64,000 nucleotides of DNA from Rachycentron canadum (lineage: Eukaryota; Chordata; Actinopteri; Carangiformes; Rachycentridae): positions 6,446,508 to 6,510,507 of the forward strand of contig CM076652.1 of the NCBI GenBank assembly GCA_038496675.1, written 5' to 3'. Numbering within the stretch: position 1 is the stretch's first letter; every line of letters begins with the position of its first letter. Positions 12,411 through 27,400 of the stretch are shown one piece after another. The translations under genes were made by a program, and so were the position numbers. The notes under the pieces were generated by a model, which did no database searches, was not told the DNA's origin, and worked only from the letters and a program-made list of their open reading frames with translations.

Positions 12411-15368
12411 CTTCATATGTATACATACACACATATACACACATACTCATATATATATATATATCAGCCGATTTCATAACAACAAAAAGTCGTTTTTTTG
12501 ATGCAGACTAATCTGGACATCTCATGATGAAGCTTGTTTTAAAGTTATATACAGAACCATTGTGTTAATAGCTGCGATATATATGGACAGTATTCTATAT
12601 TTTTAATGGTAAACCATAAAAAAAAAACATAAAAATGGTGATTAGTTGCTGTGATGCAGCTTTGTTCCTCCTGGAGAAGTCAAGTCCTCCCTCTGTAACC
12701 TACATGAAGTCCACCCTGACATGTCCATTACCGAGAGCAAAGACGTTTGATTTAAACTTTCATTTAATTTAAAATGTCATTTTCCCATCGATTCATTATC
12801 TCATTAGTGTTTCCTGTGAGTTGAGATAAGCTATAATCATTGGACCCTATAAGTAATTGGTAATGATCAAAAACTGGCTTATTCAGGCATCATCAATAAA
12901 TCAAGTGTCAGCTGATGCTCTTTATGCAGTGGAGATATCTCACTGTAACTAATATGGATTTATCGGATCGTTATTGATATGATGTCTGTCAACGTAAAAT
13001 TTCATCATGTAGTAATTAATTCAACAACCGTTCCTCTCTGGTACATAAACACGCACACACCCTCTTTGTCCATAGTCTCATCTAATCTCATCTTGTTGCA
13101 TTGATCTTCTGTTTGTCTCCATCTAGATCTGTCAGCTCAGTCTCTTGTTCCCACTCTGCAAATATCTGTGTGTAGTGTGAACGTGTCTGTGTCACAGTGT
13201 GACCGTGTTCCTTTTAGTTTCGACGAATTCATCAGACACGCCTCTGTCATGAAAGTCTCATTGAGCATTATGGAGATCAGTGGACTGAGCTCAGGAGAAA
13301 ACTCATCAAACCCTTTGGCAAAGCACTTGGACGGACTCTAAAGTCCACAGTGTCGAAAGGGAAAATTTTTTTCTGCGAAACTTTGCATTTCTCTCGTTGC
13401 CCTTTAATGAATTGCTGAACTGTGTCTAATTGGCTTCCATTACAGCATCAGAGGCTTCATTCTGCACTGGAGGACAAGTACTGTGCCCTTTACTGTTCCA
13501 CATAATCAGGAGATAGCATCAAACTGACACCAGCTTCCTTATTATTAACTATCAGAAACTGTCGGCTGATTCAAATGGTCATAAATCATGAGGCAGAAAG
13601 TGAGTTAGACTGGGACCAGTAATTCCTGGCTGCAACTGGTCACTTATCAACAACAAATAAATCCTCAGTCTTGGTTGGTCAAACAACCTTCTTGAGGTGT
13701 CCAGAGTACACCTGCAGACAAGGACAGTGTGGTGCCATTATTCCTTTTACACACACACACACACACCTGGGAATTAATCGTTAACACGATCTGTTTTGAT
13801 GCATACACACTGAAACACACTCCACAGGGAAATCAATGTGGAGTGAGCAGTTGGTTGGGGGGGCTCAGCAGCTGAGCTCCGACATACGAGCCTATGTGCA
13901 GACAAAGTCGCCATATCTGCTGAGTGTACAGACATCAGTCCTACACCACCCAGGTTTTTGAGTCCTGATGCCGAGGTATTTTACATGCTGTGCTTTGCAG
14001 GGAGTCACTTTGCAAATCAAATACTACCAGTGTGCATCAACAGATTAGGCTGGGAGTGTTTGATTTGTGCTCTCGTTTCTGGGAGTGTCTTTTCGCTCAG
14101 CAGAAAGAAAGGAAAGCTAATTTGTTTGCTCAGATTGAGTAAACATCTCTGAGTAGCGGATAAAAATACACAAGAGGCGATGCACCCAGAGATGATGAAA
14201 CCACATATTCCCCTGTTGGCCCAGGATCAAATCTCATCTGGATCGTGTCTTTCACAGCTCCTCCACTGCAAGTCCCTCTCATCTTTCTCTGCTGCCTCTG
14301 TCAGGCCTTTTTAATTGAATCACTTCAAAGCTGGAAAAGGAAACAACTGCAGTTCCTTTTGCTAATTATAGAGCATTTGCTCTCCATTACTCTTATTAAC
14401 CTGGATATGGAAATTCAAAATATAAAGCAAAAATCCACCCCTTGAATTGACCCAACCTTGATCTCGACACATAATATTTGAATAGGCAGGGCTGCGCTCT
14501 ACTTTGAAAGGCAAATGCATTTTATATAGTTTAAATATGCACATAGTTGGCACAGCAGAGAGATTTTAGAATCAGAACCAGAAGAGTAAAACCTCTGTAC
14601 CAGCGTCACCTGGGACTATAGTGACACAGTATCCCACAAAGTGTGTGTTTGGGCTAAAAGTGATTTTGTAAACCTTTTATCTTGATTGTTAATGAAAACT
14701 GTAAGTGTTTGTGCAGGAAGACCAAAGTATATGAAGGCAAGTTGGCAGGAGTGTGATCATTATGAAGTATAAAACTAGTTATTTAACATTTAATCTGAAT
14801 GATCTGGAAGGGAGTCGAGGTCGGGCGGTGATTTTTTTCTGCACATCAATATAGAATCATTAATATTCACTGTAAATGAGGAGTACGGGCTCACTGGATT
14901 TGGGACAGTGGGACAACATGGACTCACTGAGATTATACATACAGCCTTTCATTAAAAAAAAAAAAAAAACATGGGGTAGCTTCATCATACAGTAAAAGGC
15001 TGTTTGGAACAGAAAGTACTTATCCTACATCTGAATGAGCGCAGCACAACCACAAACAGATGCTCCCTCATGCCCAAGTATAATGAGGTGTATGGATCTG
15101 TTGCTGCGTTTATTGAACATATGACGGCACTCCGGCGTAATTTATTCATAAATCTATTTTTATTGTCATATTATGCCATTCGTCTTGTACTTAATCACAT
15201 TTTATTCTGTTTAATTATCAAGCAGGTCATTTCTCTCCAGAGTGTTAAATGTCAATAAAACCCACAGGAGGGAGGCGCGATGGCAGCGAGGCATTTCACT
15301 GTCCCACTTATTGAAACGCCGTCATGTATTCATGAGATTTGATAACATCACTAAGGAACGCATGCATG

Positions 15369-15401
<33 letters not shown>

Positions 15402-18400
15402 GCACACACATGCACACGTGCACAAAAATTTCCATGGATAGAACAAAAGACTCTCAGATGTTGGTTGGCTGGGGAGGGGATGAGTTAGATAGAAGATGGC
15501 AGAGAACGACAGCGAGTTACAGAGAGAGGAGAGGAAGTGGATGGCATAATAATCTTTGTTAGTGTTTAATGAGGCAGCTCTGCCTTCCAGGGTTTTATTG
15601 AAGCAGCTAGTCACATCGTTTGGAGCCATCTGTCCGGCCATTCAGCATGCTTGTTGATAGAATATTGGCACTGGTTCACAGACTACCTGGGTAAAGCAGG
15701 CGCAGTCGTTTGTCCTCTGAATAGCTACTGTCAGGACACCTGCACACCAGGAACCGTGATAAAATAAGATGAGAAGAAACTTGACTATGTCGTGCCCAGG
15801 CTAGATTTGTCACTACAGAATCCAAGTCCATCTGATGGACACCCTCTCAGAAAAACTATCATTTGACCAAAGTGACACTTACACAGTTTAACAAGGTTAA
15901 GACATTTTCTAATGGAAAGTTGGAAGATTCAGTTGTCTGAAAATCAACATCTTATTTTTGGCATTACACCATTATTTATCACATTACATCGTTGTCCATA
16001 TTGATTCGTCCCATTTGCCAAACTCCCCACTGAATGCAGTATTGATCTTCATGGAATAAAAGAAGCTGCCTGGAGATCATCACCTTCAAAACCCTAGAAA
16101 GGCAATTTTCCATATATAGCTTCTCCTTGCGTACAACCCTGTGAACACACAGTCTTTGAGGAGTGATCAGTTTGCATCGTGTCAGTCAATAGTTCACTCT
16201 ATTGAGCCAGAGGGGCAGGAAGAAAGTTACTGGTAAAAGGCTCATGTTTTAATCAATACCAGCAAAACTGAACCATTCTGCGATCTGTTTGACACCGTGA
16301 CCACATCTGCATGTTTTTTTGGGGTTTTTTTGCGTGTCAGCAACACTGACAATAGTCCTTTGTGGTGTTGAGTGGCGTTATGGTCTGTGTGTCTCGCAGG
16401 TAATGGCTACATCGAGGGGAAGGAGCTGGAGAACTTCTTCAGGGAGCTGGAGACGGCCCGAAGAGGAGCAGGAGTGGTAAGTCCAGGGAATAGACATTAA
16501 ACACACATTAGATACACTGACCACTCGGGTTTCACTTATACTGAGTATCCATCTGTTCTAGGACCCTTCAAACCCTACATTCAGAGAAAAGATGAAGGAG
16601 TTCATGCAGAAGTTCGACAAGAACAAAGATGGACGAATTGAGATGTCAGAGGTAAGGCTTGTGTATTATGCTTGAAAATGTGTTTTTTCTTAAAAGGGCA
16701 TTTTGGGAAACCCACCTATATATAGTGTCTCTTGTTGAGAGTTAGAAAAGAAGACTGATACCACTGCAATATGTTTTTCCACATTCGGCTACTAGCAAAG
16801 TTAGCTTAGCATTAAAACTGGAAACAGGAGAAACAACTAAATTCTTTCAAAATTCAAAGGTCCCACGTTGTATAAAGTGAGATTTTTTATTTTTTTTTTA
16901 TTGTAAAGCAGGTCTAGGTTCTATATAATTACTACAAAATGATCAAAGTGCTGAGTCCACAGAAATGCACACAGCCTGTATTCAAAATGGAGCCTTAAAA
17001 CAAGCCATCAACACTTCTTTTATAATTATTATTAATAATAATTTTGTGATAAGCCCAGTCCATACAGACACACTGTCCAGCATTGAAGGACTGGGTTTCT
17101 CCAAGTGTTTACCTGAAATCTGCTAGTTTTATTTGGTCACTCAGAAAATGTCAGCGAGGCTCAGATCCTCTCTTCTGATTGGCTCTGTTGTTGCTTGAGC
17201 TCCCCAGAGAAGCTTGATAGAGGTGATATAAAAAATATCTTCTTTTAAATATATAAACTTAAAAACAAAAAGTGTAAAATATGCAACCGTTAATATTTGC
17301 TTACAATATCTAGATGAGAGGATCAGTTTTGGGCTTTCTGCTTTCTATAGAGGGTGAGGAAAAGTCATAAAAAATAAAAGTGTAAGATTATTCACACAGG
17401 CAAAAGAATACAGTTCTACTGAGGCTTCACAGGTTTGATCAATACTCAGATTGATTGCATAAATGCAGCCTTCATGATATTCTCCTTGGAGTGTCGGTTT
17501 GGGATATTGCTTTCCCTCGATTTTACCATTTTCAGAGTGAGATCTGAAAGAGATGTGCAAAGGAGGGCTTCTGCAATATCAATAATCCAGCCTGGAAAAA
17601 TCTGCCATGAGTTTTAGGTTCAACTATTGCAGTAAAAATCCAACGTAAAGGCTTTGTCTGTGCATCCAAAAACATGATTTACAAAAAAAAATTTAGGCAT
17701 AGCATTGCCTCTGAGGTTAAGTCTCTCTATTATTTATGTCTGAATTGCCCATTTGAAGCTTTGCAGACAAAAAGCTCCCCTGTCTCCATTTCTTCTCTCC
17801 CAGCATTTCAACTCAACCATCTTGTTCTCACCACTCCCATTTTCCTGTCATTTTTCTCTCCAGCTGGCCCAGATTCTCCCAACTGAAGAGAACTTCTTGT
17901 TGTGCTTCAGACAGTTTGTCAGCTCCAGTGCCGAGTTCATGGCGGTAAGAGTGTGTTTCTGAGTGTGTGTGGATGGACCGGTATATTTTTTTAATGCAAA
18001 GCTGCTAAACCTCCCCTCCCCTCCCCTCTCAGCTCTTTGAAATGCAAAAGCTTCCTGTTCACTATGAAATGTCACCAGCCAGGACTTTAACAAACCTCAC
18101 ATTATAGACCAGAGTCAGTCAACCATGGAGGACTGCACGTTTCTTTTCATTTCTACCAACTAGCTAATTTCATGGATTAGTTCCCTCTTTATTGGTGAAG
18201 GTTTACCTGTTGAAAAATGAATTGGACTAGTCTGGGATGAAAAGCACAGACTCTCTGCCTCCATTGCACGCGACTGCCTGATTAGAAATCGAGCGACCAC
18301 ACCTGGTCCTTGATGAACACTGACTGCAGAACTGGCTGAGCACCAATAAAGGCTAATGTGTGACAAGGGTGTGAATAGAAAAAGACAGTAGAGATATAAA

Positions 18401-21400
18401 TCCCCTCTGTGAAGTTAAAAGGAGGAGTAAGTTGTTTGTTACAGGACTGATTTCATTGAATGTTTTTGTTACTGTTAAGGTAGTAAACCCTTTGTTGTGT
18501 CTGCTGTGGCACTCAAGCTAATTTTATGTGCACTATTAGCTTCAGTGTTTCATGCTCTGCAACTGATTAGTGTTAATTACTTAGGCTGTAAATCGTTCTC
18601 TAAAGATGTACCTAAATGTGTCTGCTGCTCTATGCAGACAAGTTATGGGATGTTATTGGATATAGAGGACTGAGGAGTGGAAACACCAGTGCAGACCTGA
18701 GCACTAAGCAAGAAAAATTATTGGATCAAATCTGAAAAAGGAAATTTGGTTGCACCCTATTGTTTGTTAACTGGAGTTCTTCGGTCACTGTGACGTGAGC
18801 TGTGCTAAGGACGGCACACGTTGATTACAATGCCCACAGCATGGCCTTCTTCACTGTTGGTCACTCCCTACCTGCACCTGAACTCCCCCTGCAGCTGATC
18901 AATTATTTACTGTATAAATAAGGAAGTAACAACAAATTAGACACAGTATAGTACTTCATGTCTGCAGCATATCAGGAGCCGTCCCTGCTCCATTTACAAA
19001 CAGGCAAGGAGAGAAAATTACAGAAACAAAACAAAAAAAGACGCAAAAAAACAACTCAGCGTTTCAAGCAATCAATTTTTTCCTGTGGTTAAACCCAGCA
19101 GCTGATATTTTGGGGTTTTGATGATATTGAAATGTGTGCCAGTCTCAGCTGCAGTGACCCCACAAAGGAGGTGCACTGATGATGGACTGAGGAAGAAGAA
19201 AGCACTACTTACAACCAAAATGGCTGACACATTACACATGCAAGGCAGGTGCCAAAGCAGTCACATGATCAGCGGGGGGGGGATCACACAAAGCAGCCAC
19301 ATGAAATCTGAATTTGAGCAATATGGTCACATATACCATTCTGGTCACAGTCTGTAGTTTACTGAGTCAACAAAAACATGGTCCATACAGACATATGTTA
19401 ACAATTGTTCATAATAACAATATTGGTATAAAATGTGTTAACTACAGGACAGTGACCATTAGCAAGCAACTAAATCAGTTAAGCCAACATACAAACAAAC
19501 ATTAACTACAATTCATTTACCCATAAAGCATTAGTGACAAGCTACACCTTCATTTTATTCTGTTTGTAACAACTAAATTGTTTGAGAAACTATATATGAA
19601 AATGTCCAAGTGTGGTATAGTTAAGTGCTGTGAATTGTGAATAATAAATGAAAGTCAGAGTAAAAAAAAAGCTCTCTGCAGAGCAGGACATGTGCTGAAA
19701 GCTACAAGAAAAAGGGAAAATCATTTACTCCGCAAAATACCTCCAGATGATAAGAAAATGGCAGATTTCATGTTGGCCCTGCCACAATGAAAGGATAGAG
19801 CCAATTAGAAACCAATTAGATGTAGAGAAGAGTCCTTGTCTCCTGTGTCAAACTGAGAGGGACTAATGAAATGAGAAGAAAAGAGAAGGTGTGGAAAGAG
19901 AGAAGGATACAGAGGGCAAACGAGAGAAAGCAGGAACAGAGGACGTAAATGAAATGTCGATGGGAAGTTGAGAGCTGGAGTTTGAGAACATAAAACAAGA
20001 GGAGGATTAATCCGTCTTTGCTGAAGGGTGCAGGAGGGAGGAGGTGGGCAGAGAGGTTTTTAAAGGGTTAGAATGAGGAAGAAGAACTTTCTATTTTCAG
20101 AGTCATATATAATGGATAACACCACTGTAGCTCCTTTCTGCAGAGCCCAGAGGAGGAGCAGAGGGGCAGAAGGAGAGAAGGGAGAAGGCCATCCATCTTT
20201 GATAAGGAGCCCTTCTTTGGACAGGGACAGCTGCTAGATTAAAACATTCATTAAAATGACTTAGTCTCCCTCTCTCTCTCGTTGCCCTCTGCTCAGTATT
20301 GAAAACTGTGTGATTACAGTGATGGTCCAGGTTTCTGTGGTCGCCCCCTCTGGAACGATTTCAGCTCTACACCAGAGAAAAATCAAACTCTTAGCTCAGT
20401 TAAAGAGCAAGCAGGGGTTCGATCAGGGAGGATTTATGTGCTGGGGGGAGAGATGTAAAGAGCGGAGAAGAGTGTCTTTGTGCTGAGAAAATTCAATCCA
20501 CTGTTTCTTTTGTTTGGTTGATTCCTTTCAGGCATGGCGGCGGTATGATACAGATCGCAGTGGCTATATCGAAGCAAATGAATTGAAGGTATGTCGTGAA
20601 AATTTAACTGAAATCTAACTTTATCTATGGAAATGTCTTTAATGTAAAATGTCATATTCATCCTAGTGATAGTGATACTTATTCTTATTTTGTTATGTCT
20701 TTTTTTCTTTCTTTCCCCCCCACACACACATATTCATTTTCACATTCACACACACTCACTTACAGAGCACCCACCCAAAACTGCAATGATCAGACAGCCA
20801 AGTACCCAAGTGTCCATTTGAATAGCTACTTTAATGTAATTATTCACATATCTAAACCACTGTAATATGTTCTTAACTTGCATGCACTTGTATGCATTCA
20901 TGTTATCACACCTCCTAATTTTGCTGCAGTGCATTAATAAAAAGAAAGACAAAACAACCTCAGTGACGACCTTATCCTCAATGAATCTGTGTGAGTGAAG
21001 GAAAAGTTCAACGCTCATTTACTTTCTTCAAAAATTTCAATGAGTAGACTGATACCACTGTTTTCTAAATAGGAAGCTAAAGCTAACGTAGCTGATCAGT
21101 TTCACTTTGCATAAAGACTGGAAGCTTCATGGTGACGACAAGACCATAAGAGAGTACAAGGATATAGCCCATATGTGTTGAATTATTATTTTATTTTAAT
21201 CGAAACAACTGTAAAAATGATTTCTCTTAAAGACACTGTTATGGAAAGATAACAAACTGACCTGATGGCTCCGACATATTACCTGATAACTTCCACTTCC
21301 AGAGTAGTGCTTCACCTTTTTTTTGATACATATGGGTGAGTAAAGCCAGGCAACAGCTTTGACAGAGGAGAGTTAAGTGGCTGCCCCACAGGAAATTCCC

Positions 21401-24400
21401 CAATGACCATGAGTGTGTTTTTCAGGTGAGGATTCAGATGCAAAAAGCTTTACAGATTACACAAATCTTATCACAACGTCTCCTCTTGCAAATGTTGTGT
21501 CAAATTATATAAAGAAAAGTGCTCCACACTGGGGAGGTGAGCGTTAATGGGGTCAGTGATTATGCCTCATGTACAGATTTTGCTGCTTGGGTTGTTCTGG
21601 GATCACATTTCTTCCAGCTGACCAGGTGCAGAGGAGTTACTCAGGTGTGCCTTGTGAAAGCTTTGGGAAAATGCAGATGAGATCACAGGCAGCAGACATA
21701 TGTCTGACCATATGACTGCGAGCAGACAAGAAAAAACATCACAGTATATTCACTCAAATACTGTACAAGTGATATCGGAGAACATTAGAGATAATTAAGA
21801 GACTTTATACTTCCACTGTATTACATTCACCCAATGGCTGTAGCTACTTTTTACCCGTTACAAAGCATTAAAACAACTAATCATTTTTCAGTAATCTTAC
21901 TTTTACTTCTTCCATCATTATGATATTTCCTTATTATTTCATCCATCTTTCATCATTTTAACCTTTACAAATACTAACCTGCATCTTATCCACTACCCCA
22001 TCACTGGTACTTTGGATTCTTGAGTACATTCTCCAAGTGATTGGGACCTTACAGTATTTTAAATTTGCAAATGATTGCTGTTTTGTATTGGATTTTTCTG
22101 AATATTAAAAGAAGAAAACGATAAAACCACAGATACTCTGATGTGAACAAAAATCCATGACCTCTGATGGTTGTAGTGAATCTTTAGCTACAAAATTTCC
22201 CCCAAATAATAAATAAATCTCTTGCACAGTTGTGATTTTTCTCTATAATGGATGAAAACTGAGTGCTTTGTATATACCACACTTCTGCATGTTCTTTTTT
22301 TATCTATGCATGTCTCTGTCCTCAGGGCTTTCTGTCAGACCTGCTGGAGAAGGCTAACAGACACTACGATGACCAGAAGCTGCAGGAGTACACACAGACC
22401 ATAGTAAGACTCACTCTTACACAGGCATTCAAACTCAACACAATGGAGAAGCCCACACTTCCTGTTGCTTACTGTTTCCTTTGACTAGATGACATCCACA
22501 AAAAAGACACTCTTTAAAGGAGCAGGTCTGATTGAGTTATTTTGTTTACTTCTGCACAGCACAGAGAAGTAAACAAGGTTCTCGTCTCAGCTCAGAAAGT
22601 TGTTTCAATGACACAAAGTGAGGAGAAAAGTGTAAAGATTTTAGATCAGCATCTCTCAAAGTAAACTATAAACACCTAAAACTGTTTTAGCGTGTTTTTA
22701 TTAAATTGTATAGACTCAGGGGAAAGAATCCTATAGCAACAATGTGAGTCTATAGTCTTTATGAAAGGTATATGTCTAGTGTCCTGGAGGACCTCAGAGG
22801 CCTATCGTGTTGGTGGCAGCAGCGCTGTGCGGGTGAGTGGTCATTACCCATCATGTCCTGCAGGTTGTGTTTACAGCCCAGATGTGCTCACATCTGCTTC
22901 TTCCTGGAAGCCCCAAAGCTGACCTGACCTGATTTGCTGAAGCAGTTTCCTCAACATATTCTCAGATAAACTTCACACAATAATTAAAGATGTACAGATG
23001 TGTTTTGTTTTGTTTTTTTTAAGATATTTGCCCCATAATCCTCATTAAATGGCAGAATGGGCAGTAATATAGTTCTGCTGTTGTTCGTTCAGCATTAACT
23101 GCAGGAGATCTATGTGTGGGAAATCTATTAAATATCATATAATTTATAATATTTTTAATAAATCCATATATGCCTAACAAATAAATTCTTATCTATTCAA
23201 AATAAATAACAATAAAAAGTAAATTGAGGCATTAAATTCTTTTAATTGTGTTTTAGATTAATGGTTTTATAAGTGATTTCAGACACAACCAATGTGTCAG
23301 AAATGTGTCTCACTCATTTACTCCTTCCTACTCACTATCCAGGGACCTTAGGAGTCCACTATATAGGGTATAATAATTCCCACTATACATTCAGACAGTA
23401 CTACAAAATGGTAATCTCTCCATATTATGGAGTATATAAGGAGTAGTGAGCCATTGTGTTTCTTTGGGAAAACATAGTGTTTTCAAGAAAAGTCATCTCT
23501 CTTTTGTATTATTTTTTTCTAATTCAACTCCCACCTAAAAAAGAGAACATTTAAATTACTATTGTGCAAATGTTCACCATCAGATACTTTGGCTGAATTG
23601 CAGGGACCACGTTTTACCTACTGTCCCTTCACTATTCAACATCTAGAACTATGAAAATAAAATGTGGATGAATAGTAAATAAAAACTTTATGGTTCTCCA
23701 TTCTATTTCACAGTCAATGACATTTATGAGACCATATTTTCTATCATCTTGACAGCGTATACCTATAAAAACTTTCCTTTCTGTATCTCTCCTCTGTCCT
23801 TTCCTGCCTCTGTTCTGCTTCCACTTTGTAGCTCAGGATGTTTGATCTGAATGGAGATGGGAAGCTGGGCCTGTCAGAGATGGCGAGGTAATGTGCAATT
23901 TTACTTGCTACTGTTCACTAAATAAATGTTGAAACACATTGCCCGCTGGCAGATTTGAATAATTTAACAGCTATTGTGTCCACTAATGAAGTCCTTCTCT
24001 CCCTCAGGCTTCTCCCTGTTCAGGAGAATTTCTTACTCAAATTCCAGGTAGGTAACAAACATGGTGCACAAAACAGCTCATTTGGGGATGAACTGAATGG
24101 CTGAATGGTTTGGGTGCATATCACATGGGCGTAAATGCCCTGAGCAGTGATTCAACACCCAGCCAGACTGTTTGCTGTCTGGCTCTACTGTCACCATCAA
24201 ATCAAGGCGCACAATGGCCCAAAACCTCATTTAAAAAAATAGCTTGTTTGTCACTGAGATATGCAACATGGAGTAGCTTCTATTTTTGAACATTTGAGAT
24301 AAACTTTTTTTTGATGGGGTTTTGTCTCACTGTGACTTTGACTTCTAACAATTTGTTGCCTGGTAGTGAGACTCCAACCTTGTTTTCACAGGGTGTCAAG

Positions 24401-27400
24401 TTGACCACGGAGGAATTCAATGCCATCTTCACATACTACGACAAGGTAGGTGACTATCTATCCGAGCTTCTATAAATGCATAAAATGGACATAGGCACTG
24501 GGGCTGTAAAGTGAAGCCAATGCTTAAGTGCCTAAAACCTGCATCAGATCTAATGACCATCAGGGGGCAACTCCACTGGTTGTAAAAAGAAGTCTGTTTG
24601 TATAGAAGTCTATGTGAAGATGGACCCATTTCTCACTTGATTTATTAGTTCAGTAAACACTTTCCAAATGAAATCACTAGTTTCAAGTCTTCTTCCATAC
24701 AACACGATGTTTATTTTTTAAATTATGGTCCCATTTAGAGGAAAACAGGTGACCAAGCAGGGTTTGCATTAGGGCGTGGCTACCGTGTGATTGACAGTGA
24801 CCTGCCTGACAATCAGGATAGAGCTAAGAGCAGGTTAGATCCACCCCTCACTGCTCCTCAGCTCCACCTTCTCCTCCAAATATAGTTTCTTCTGGTTTAA
24901 AAAAAACAAACAAACGTGGCAACAGCCAAACGAAAAACTCAAGGCTACAAAAAAAACGCAACTCACTAACTGATGGGTGACATATAGGAACAGAAATACA
25001 ACAGAGCTTGAAAAAGCTTAAATCAAGTTGTATGCGTGACTCAGAACTGGGTTTTTTTGCAGTTTGCCTTTTGTCAAAATCATAAATATGTAAATTCATT
25101 GTTTTGTTTCTTTTTTTTCCTTTTACCAAGTGCATTCCCCATCTGCCTAGGGTTATGAGTTAGGCTTGGCACACCTTGGCCCTTTGTAAACAGCTCAGGG
25201 TGACTGAGCAGTGTGGTTCAGTTAATGGCCACATTTTCCACATTGGCAGGTGATTATTGGGGAGGGATGACGGAGAGGACGAGATAAAACAGAGGGGAAA
25301 AGAGCACAGTAATGCACGTTGCGCATCTGTATTTGTAAAGTTTTAAAATCTAAAACTGGTAACAGGTTTTCTAATTACTGCATCATTCCCCCTAATGGTT
25401 TATTAAGTTGTGCAGTAGATTAAGTACTATGCTGTTTTGCACTGTCAGCATTATTGGTCTGTAGGGGAGAGGATTAGGAGTCTCCGGGGGATGGGAGAGG
25501 TTTGTTTTATATACATGAATTTTTGCAGCTGCTGATGTTATTACTGATAAAAAATGATTTAAAATCTGGCAATTAAATATTCTTTAACTCACTCCTGTAA
25601 TAATATAATCTGACAGTATGGTCAAATGGCTGCAAAACCTCTACAAAACACAAAAAAATTCTCATGACAATGTCTAATGGAGATTTATTGAAAAGTGAGG
25701 TTTGTATTTTCAAATGAATTAACATTGCAGCTCAATATTTATGGTATTTTGAATTCTCTAAACCAACTTTGGCATTAAAAGTCAGGGAGCAAGAAGTCAA
25801 CATGGAGCAGTCCTTCACTGCAGTAGTGGGGGGGGGGGGGTTGCGTGCATGTTCATGCCTTGACTGAAGGCATGAACGGTCTCTCTCGCTCACTTGCATA
25901 GAGACAGGGATGAATATTTAATTATAGATGAGCCACTGCAGTCCATTGATGTAGACACTCTATGCGAACGGAGCACTACCATTTATGTGTGTAATTAGTT
26001 TCATCATTTTGTTATGAGCTCAGCCCTGCAGCTGAAACACAGGCAGCTGTTGCCACTGGGACTGAAAGATCTTGGGCAGGGCAAAGTGTGGCTGGTCAGC
26101 TGAAGACTAACATGGCTCACAGTGTTTACAGTGCTGCTGCCCCAAACTGTGCGAGGCCTTGAAAATGTCTGAAATGCAAGATTGCACGCAACTTAGACAG
26201 AGTGGCAAATACCTGATGCTGCTCTGCTTTCCCAAAACTCTGAGGGTCTTTCATCTTTAATGGGAAAATAAACAGAATTCACATTTTATTCCCAAGATCT
26301 AGACACTTCAGTCCAGCTTTTAAACACGAAAGAGCATATCCCAATGCTAAAAAATAGACTGGCAAGCCACTAAGCTATGAAGTCATCTTGAAACTGAGCT
26401 TACATTAACACGACATGGATTTGTGCCACTTGCTAACAATTTTAACTTATTTTCTGGCACCACATTGCAAACATTACAGTGACAGATAACCCATTAATAA
26501 GAAAGGTGGCTCTAAATTGGCTTAACAGCTAAATCCCTTTACAAAGTTGTAAATGGGAAGTCTCTTTTTTAATCATCAGTCACGATTGCCCATTTGGCTG
26601 GTGCATTTGTGATGGCTGCCATCAAATATTGAATGAAGTTGAGCTGATGGTCAGTGAGGCTCAGCATCCAAACATAGCTGATGAACACTGTTTAGGAAAA
26701 AAAGAAAGGTAGAACCTTTTGATAAAAACAAGAAAACAAAAACCAAAAAAACATAAAAGAAGTAAAATAGAGAGCTGCATATTGTTGAGGTGCAGTTATG
26801 TTTGTATCTCATTCCAGTCCTTAGTGTCTGTTTGGAGATGAAAATAACATCTGCTGTTTTTCCTGTTGACTCCTAAAGGATGGGAATGGCTACATCGATG
26901 AGCAGGAGTTGGATGCCCTTCTACGAGACCTTTACCAGACAAACAAGAAGGTGAGTTGAGGGCTTTGGTGAAGGTTTACACCTACTTTGCATGGTGGCAC
27001 ATACTGTGATCCTGTGGCATACTGTATACACCAGGTTTATTATGAGCTTTGTGACTTCTGGCACCTTTCTTTCCAATCACTTCTGCTCCTCTGAGCTTTT
27101 TACTTCCAATACATAAGGCTTCATATTAAAATACAGCTGTGACCAATTCTACATATCAAACAGGAAGAATCAGAAATAAGGATCTGCCTCTAATAAAAGT
27201 ATGTTACATTCTGGAGTTAAGGTAAATTCAGGCTAAACTATTGTGGATCCAAGAGGCTTTACTCTGAGATAAAACTCTCTGAGTGATCATTGTACAGTAA
27301 ATACAGATAAAACCACAGAACAGTCTTTGCCTTTCATTTTTATGTTTACTGATTTTGTCAGATGACGTGGTTATAAAAATCAGGATTTGACCATAGGCGG

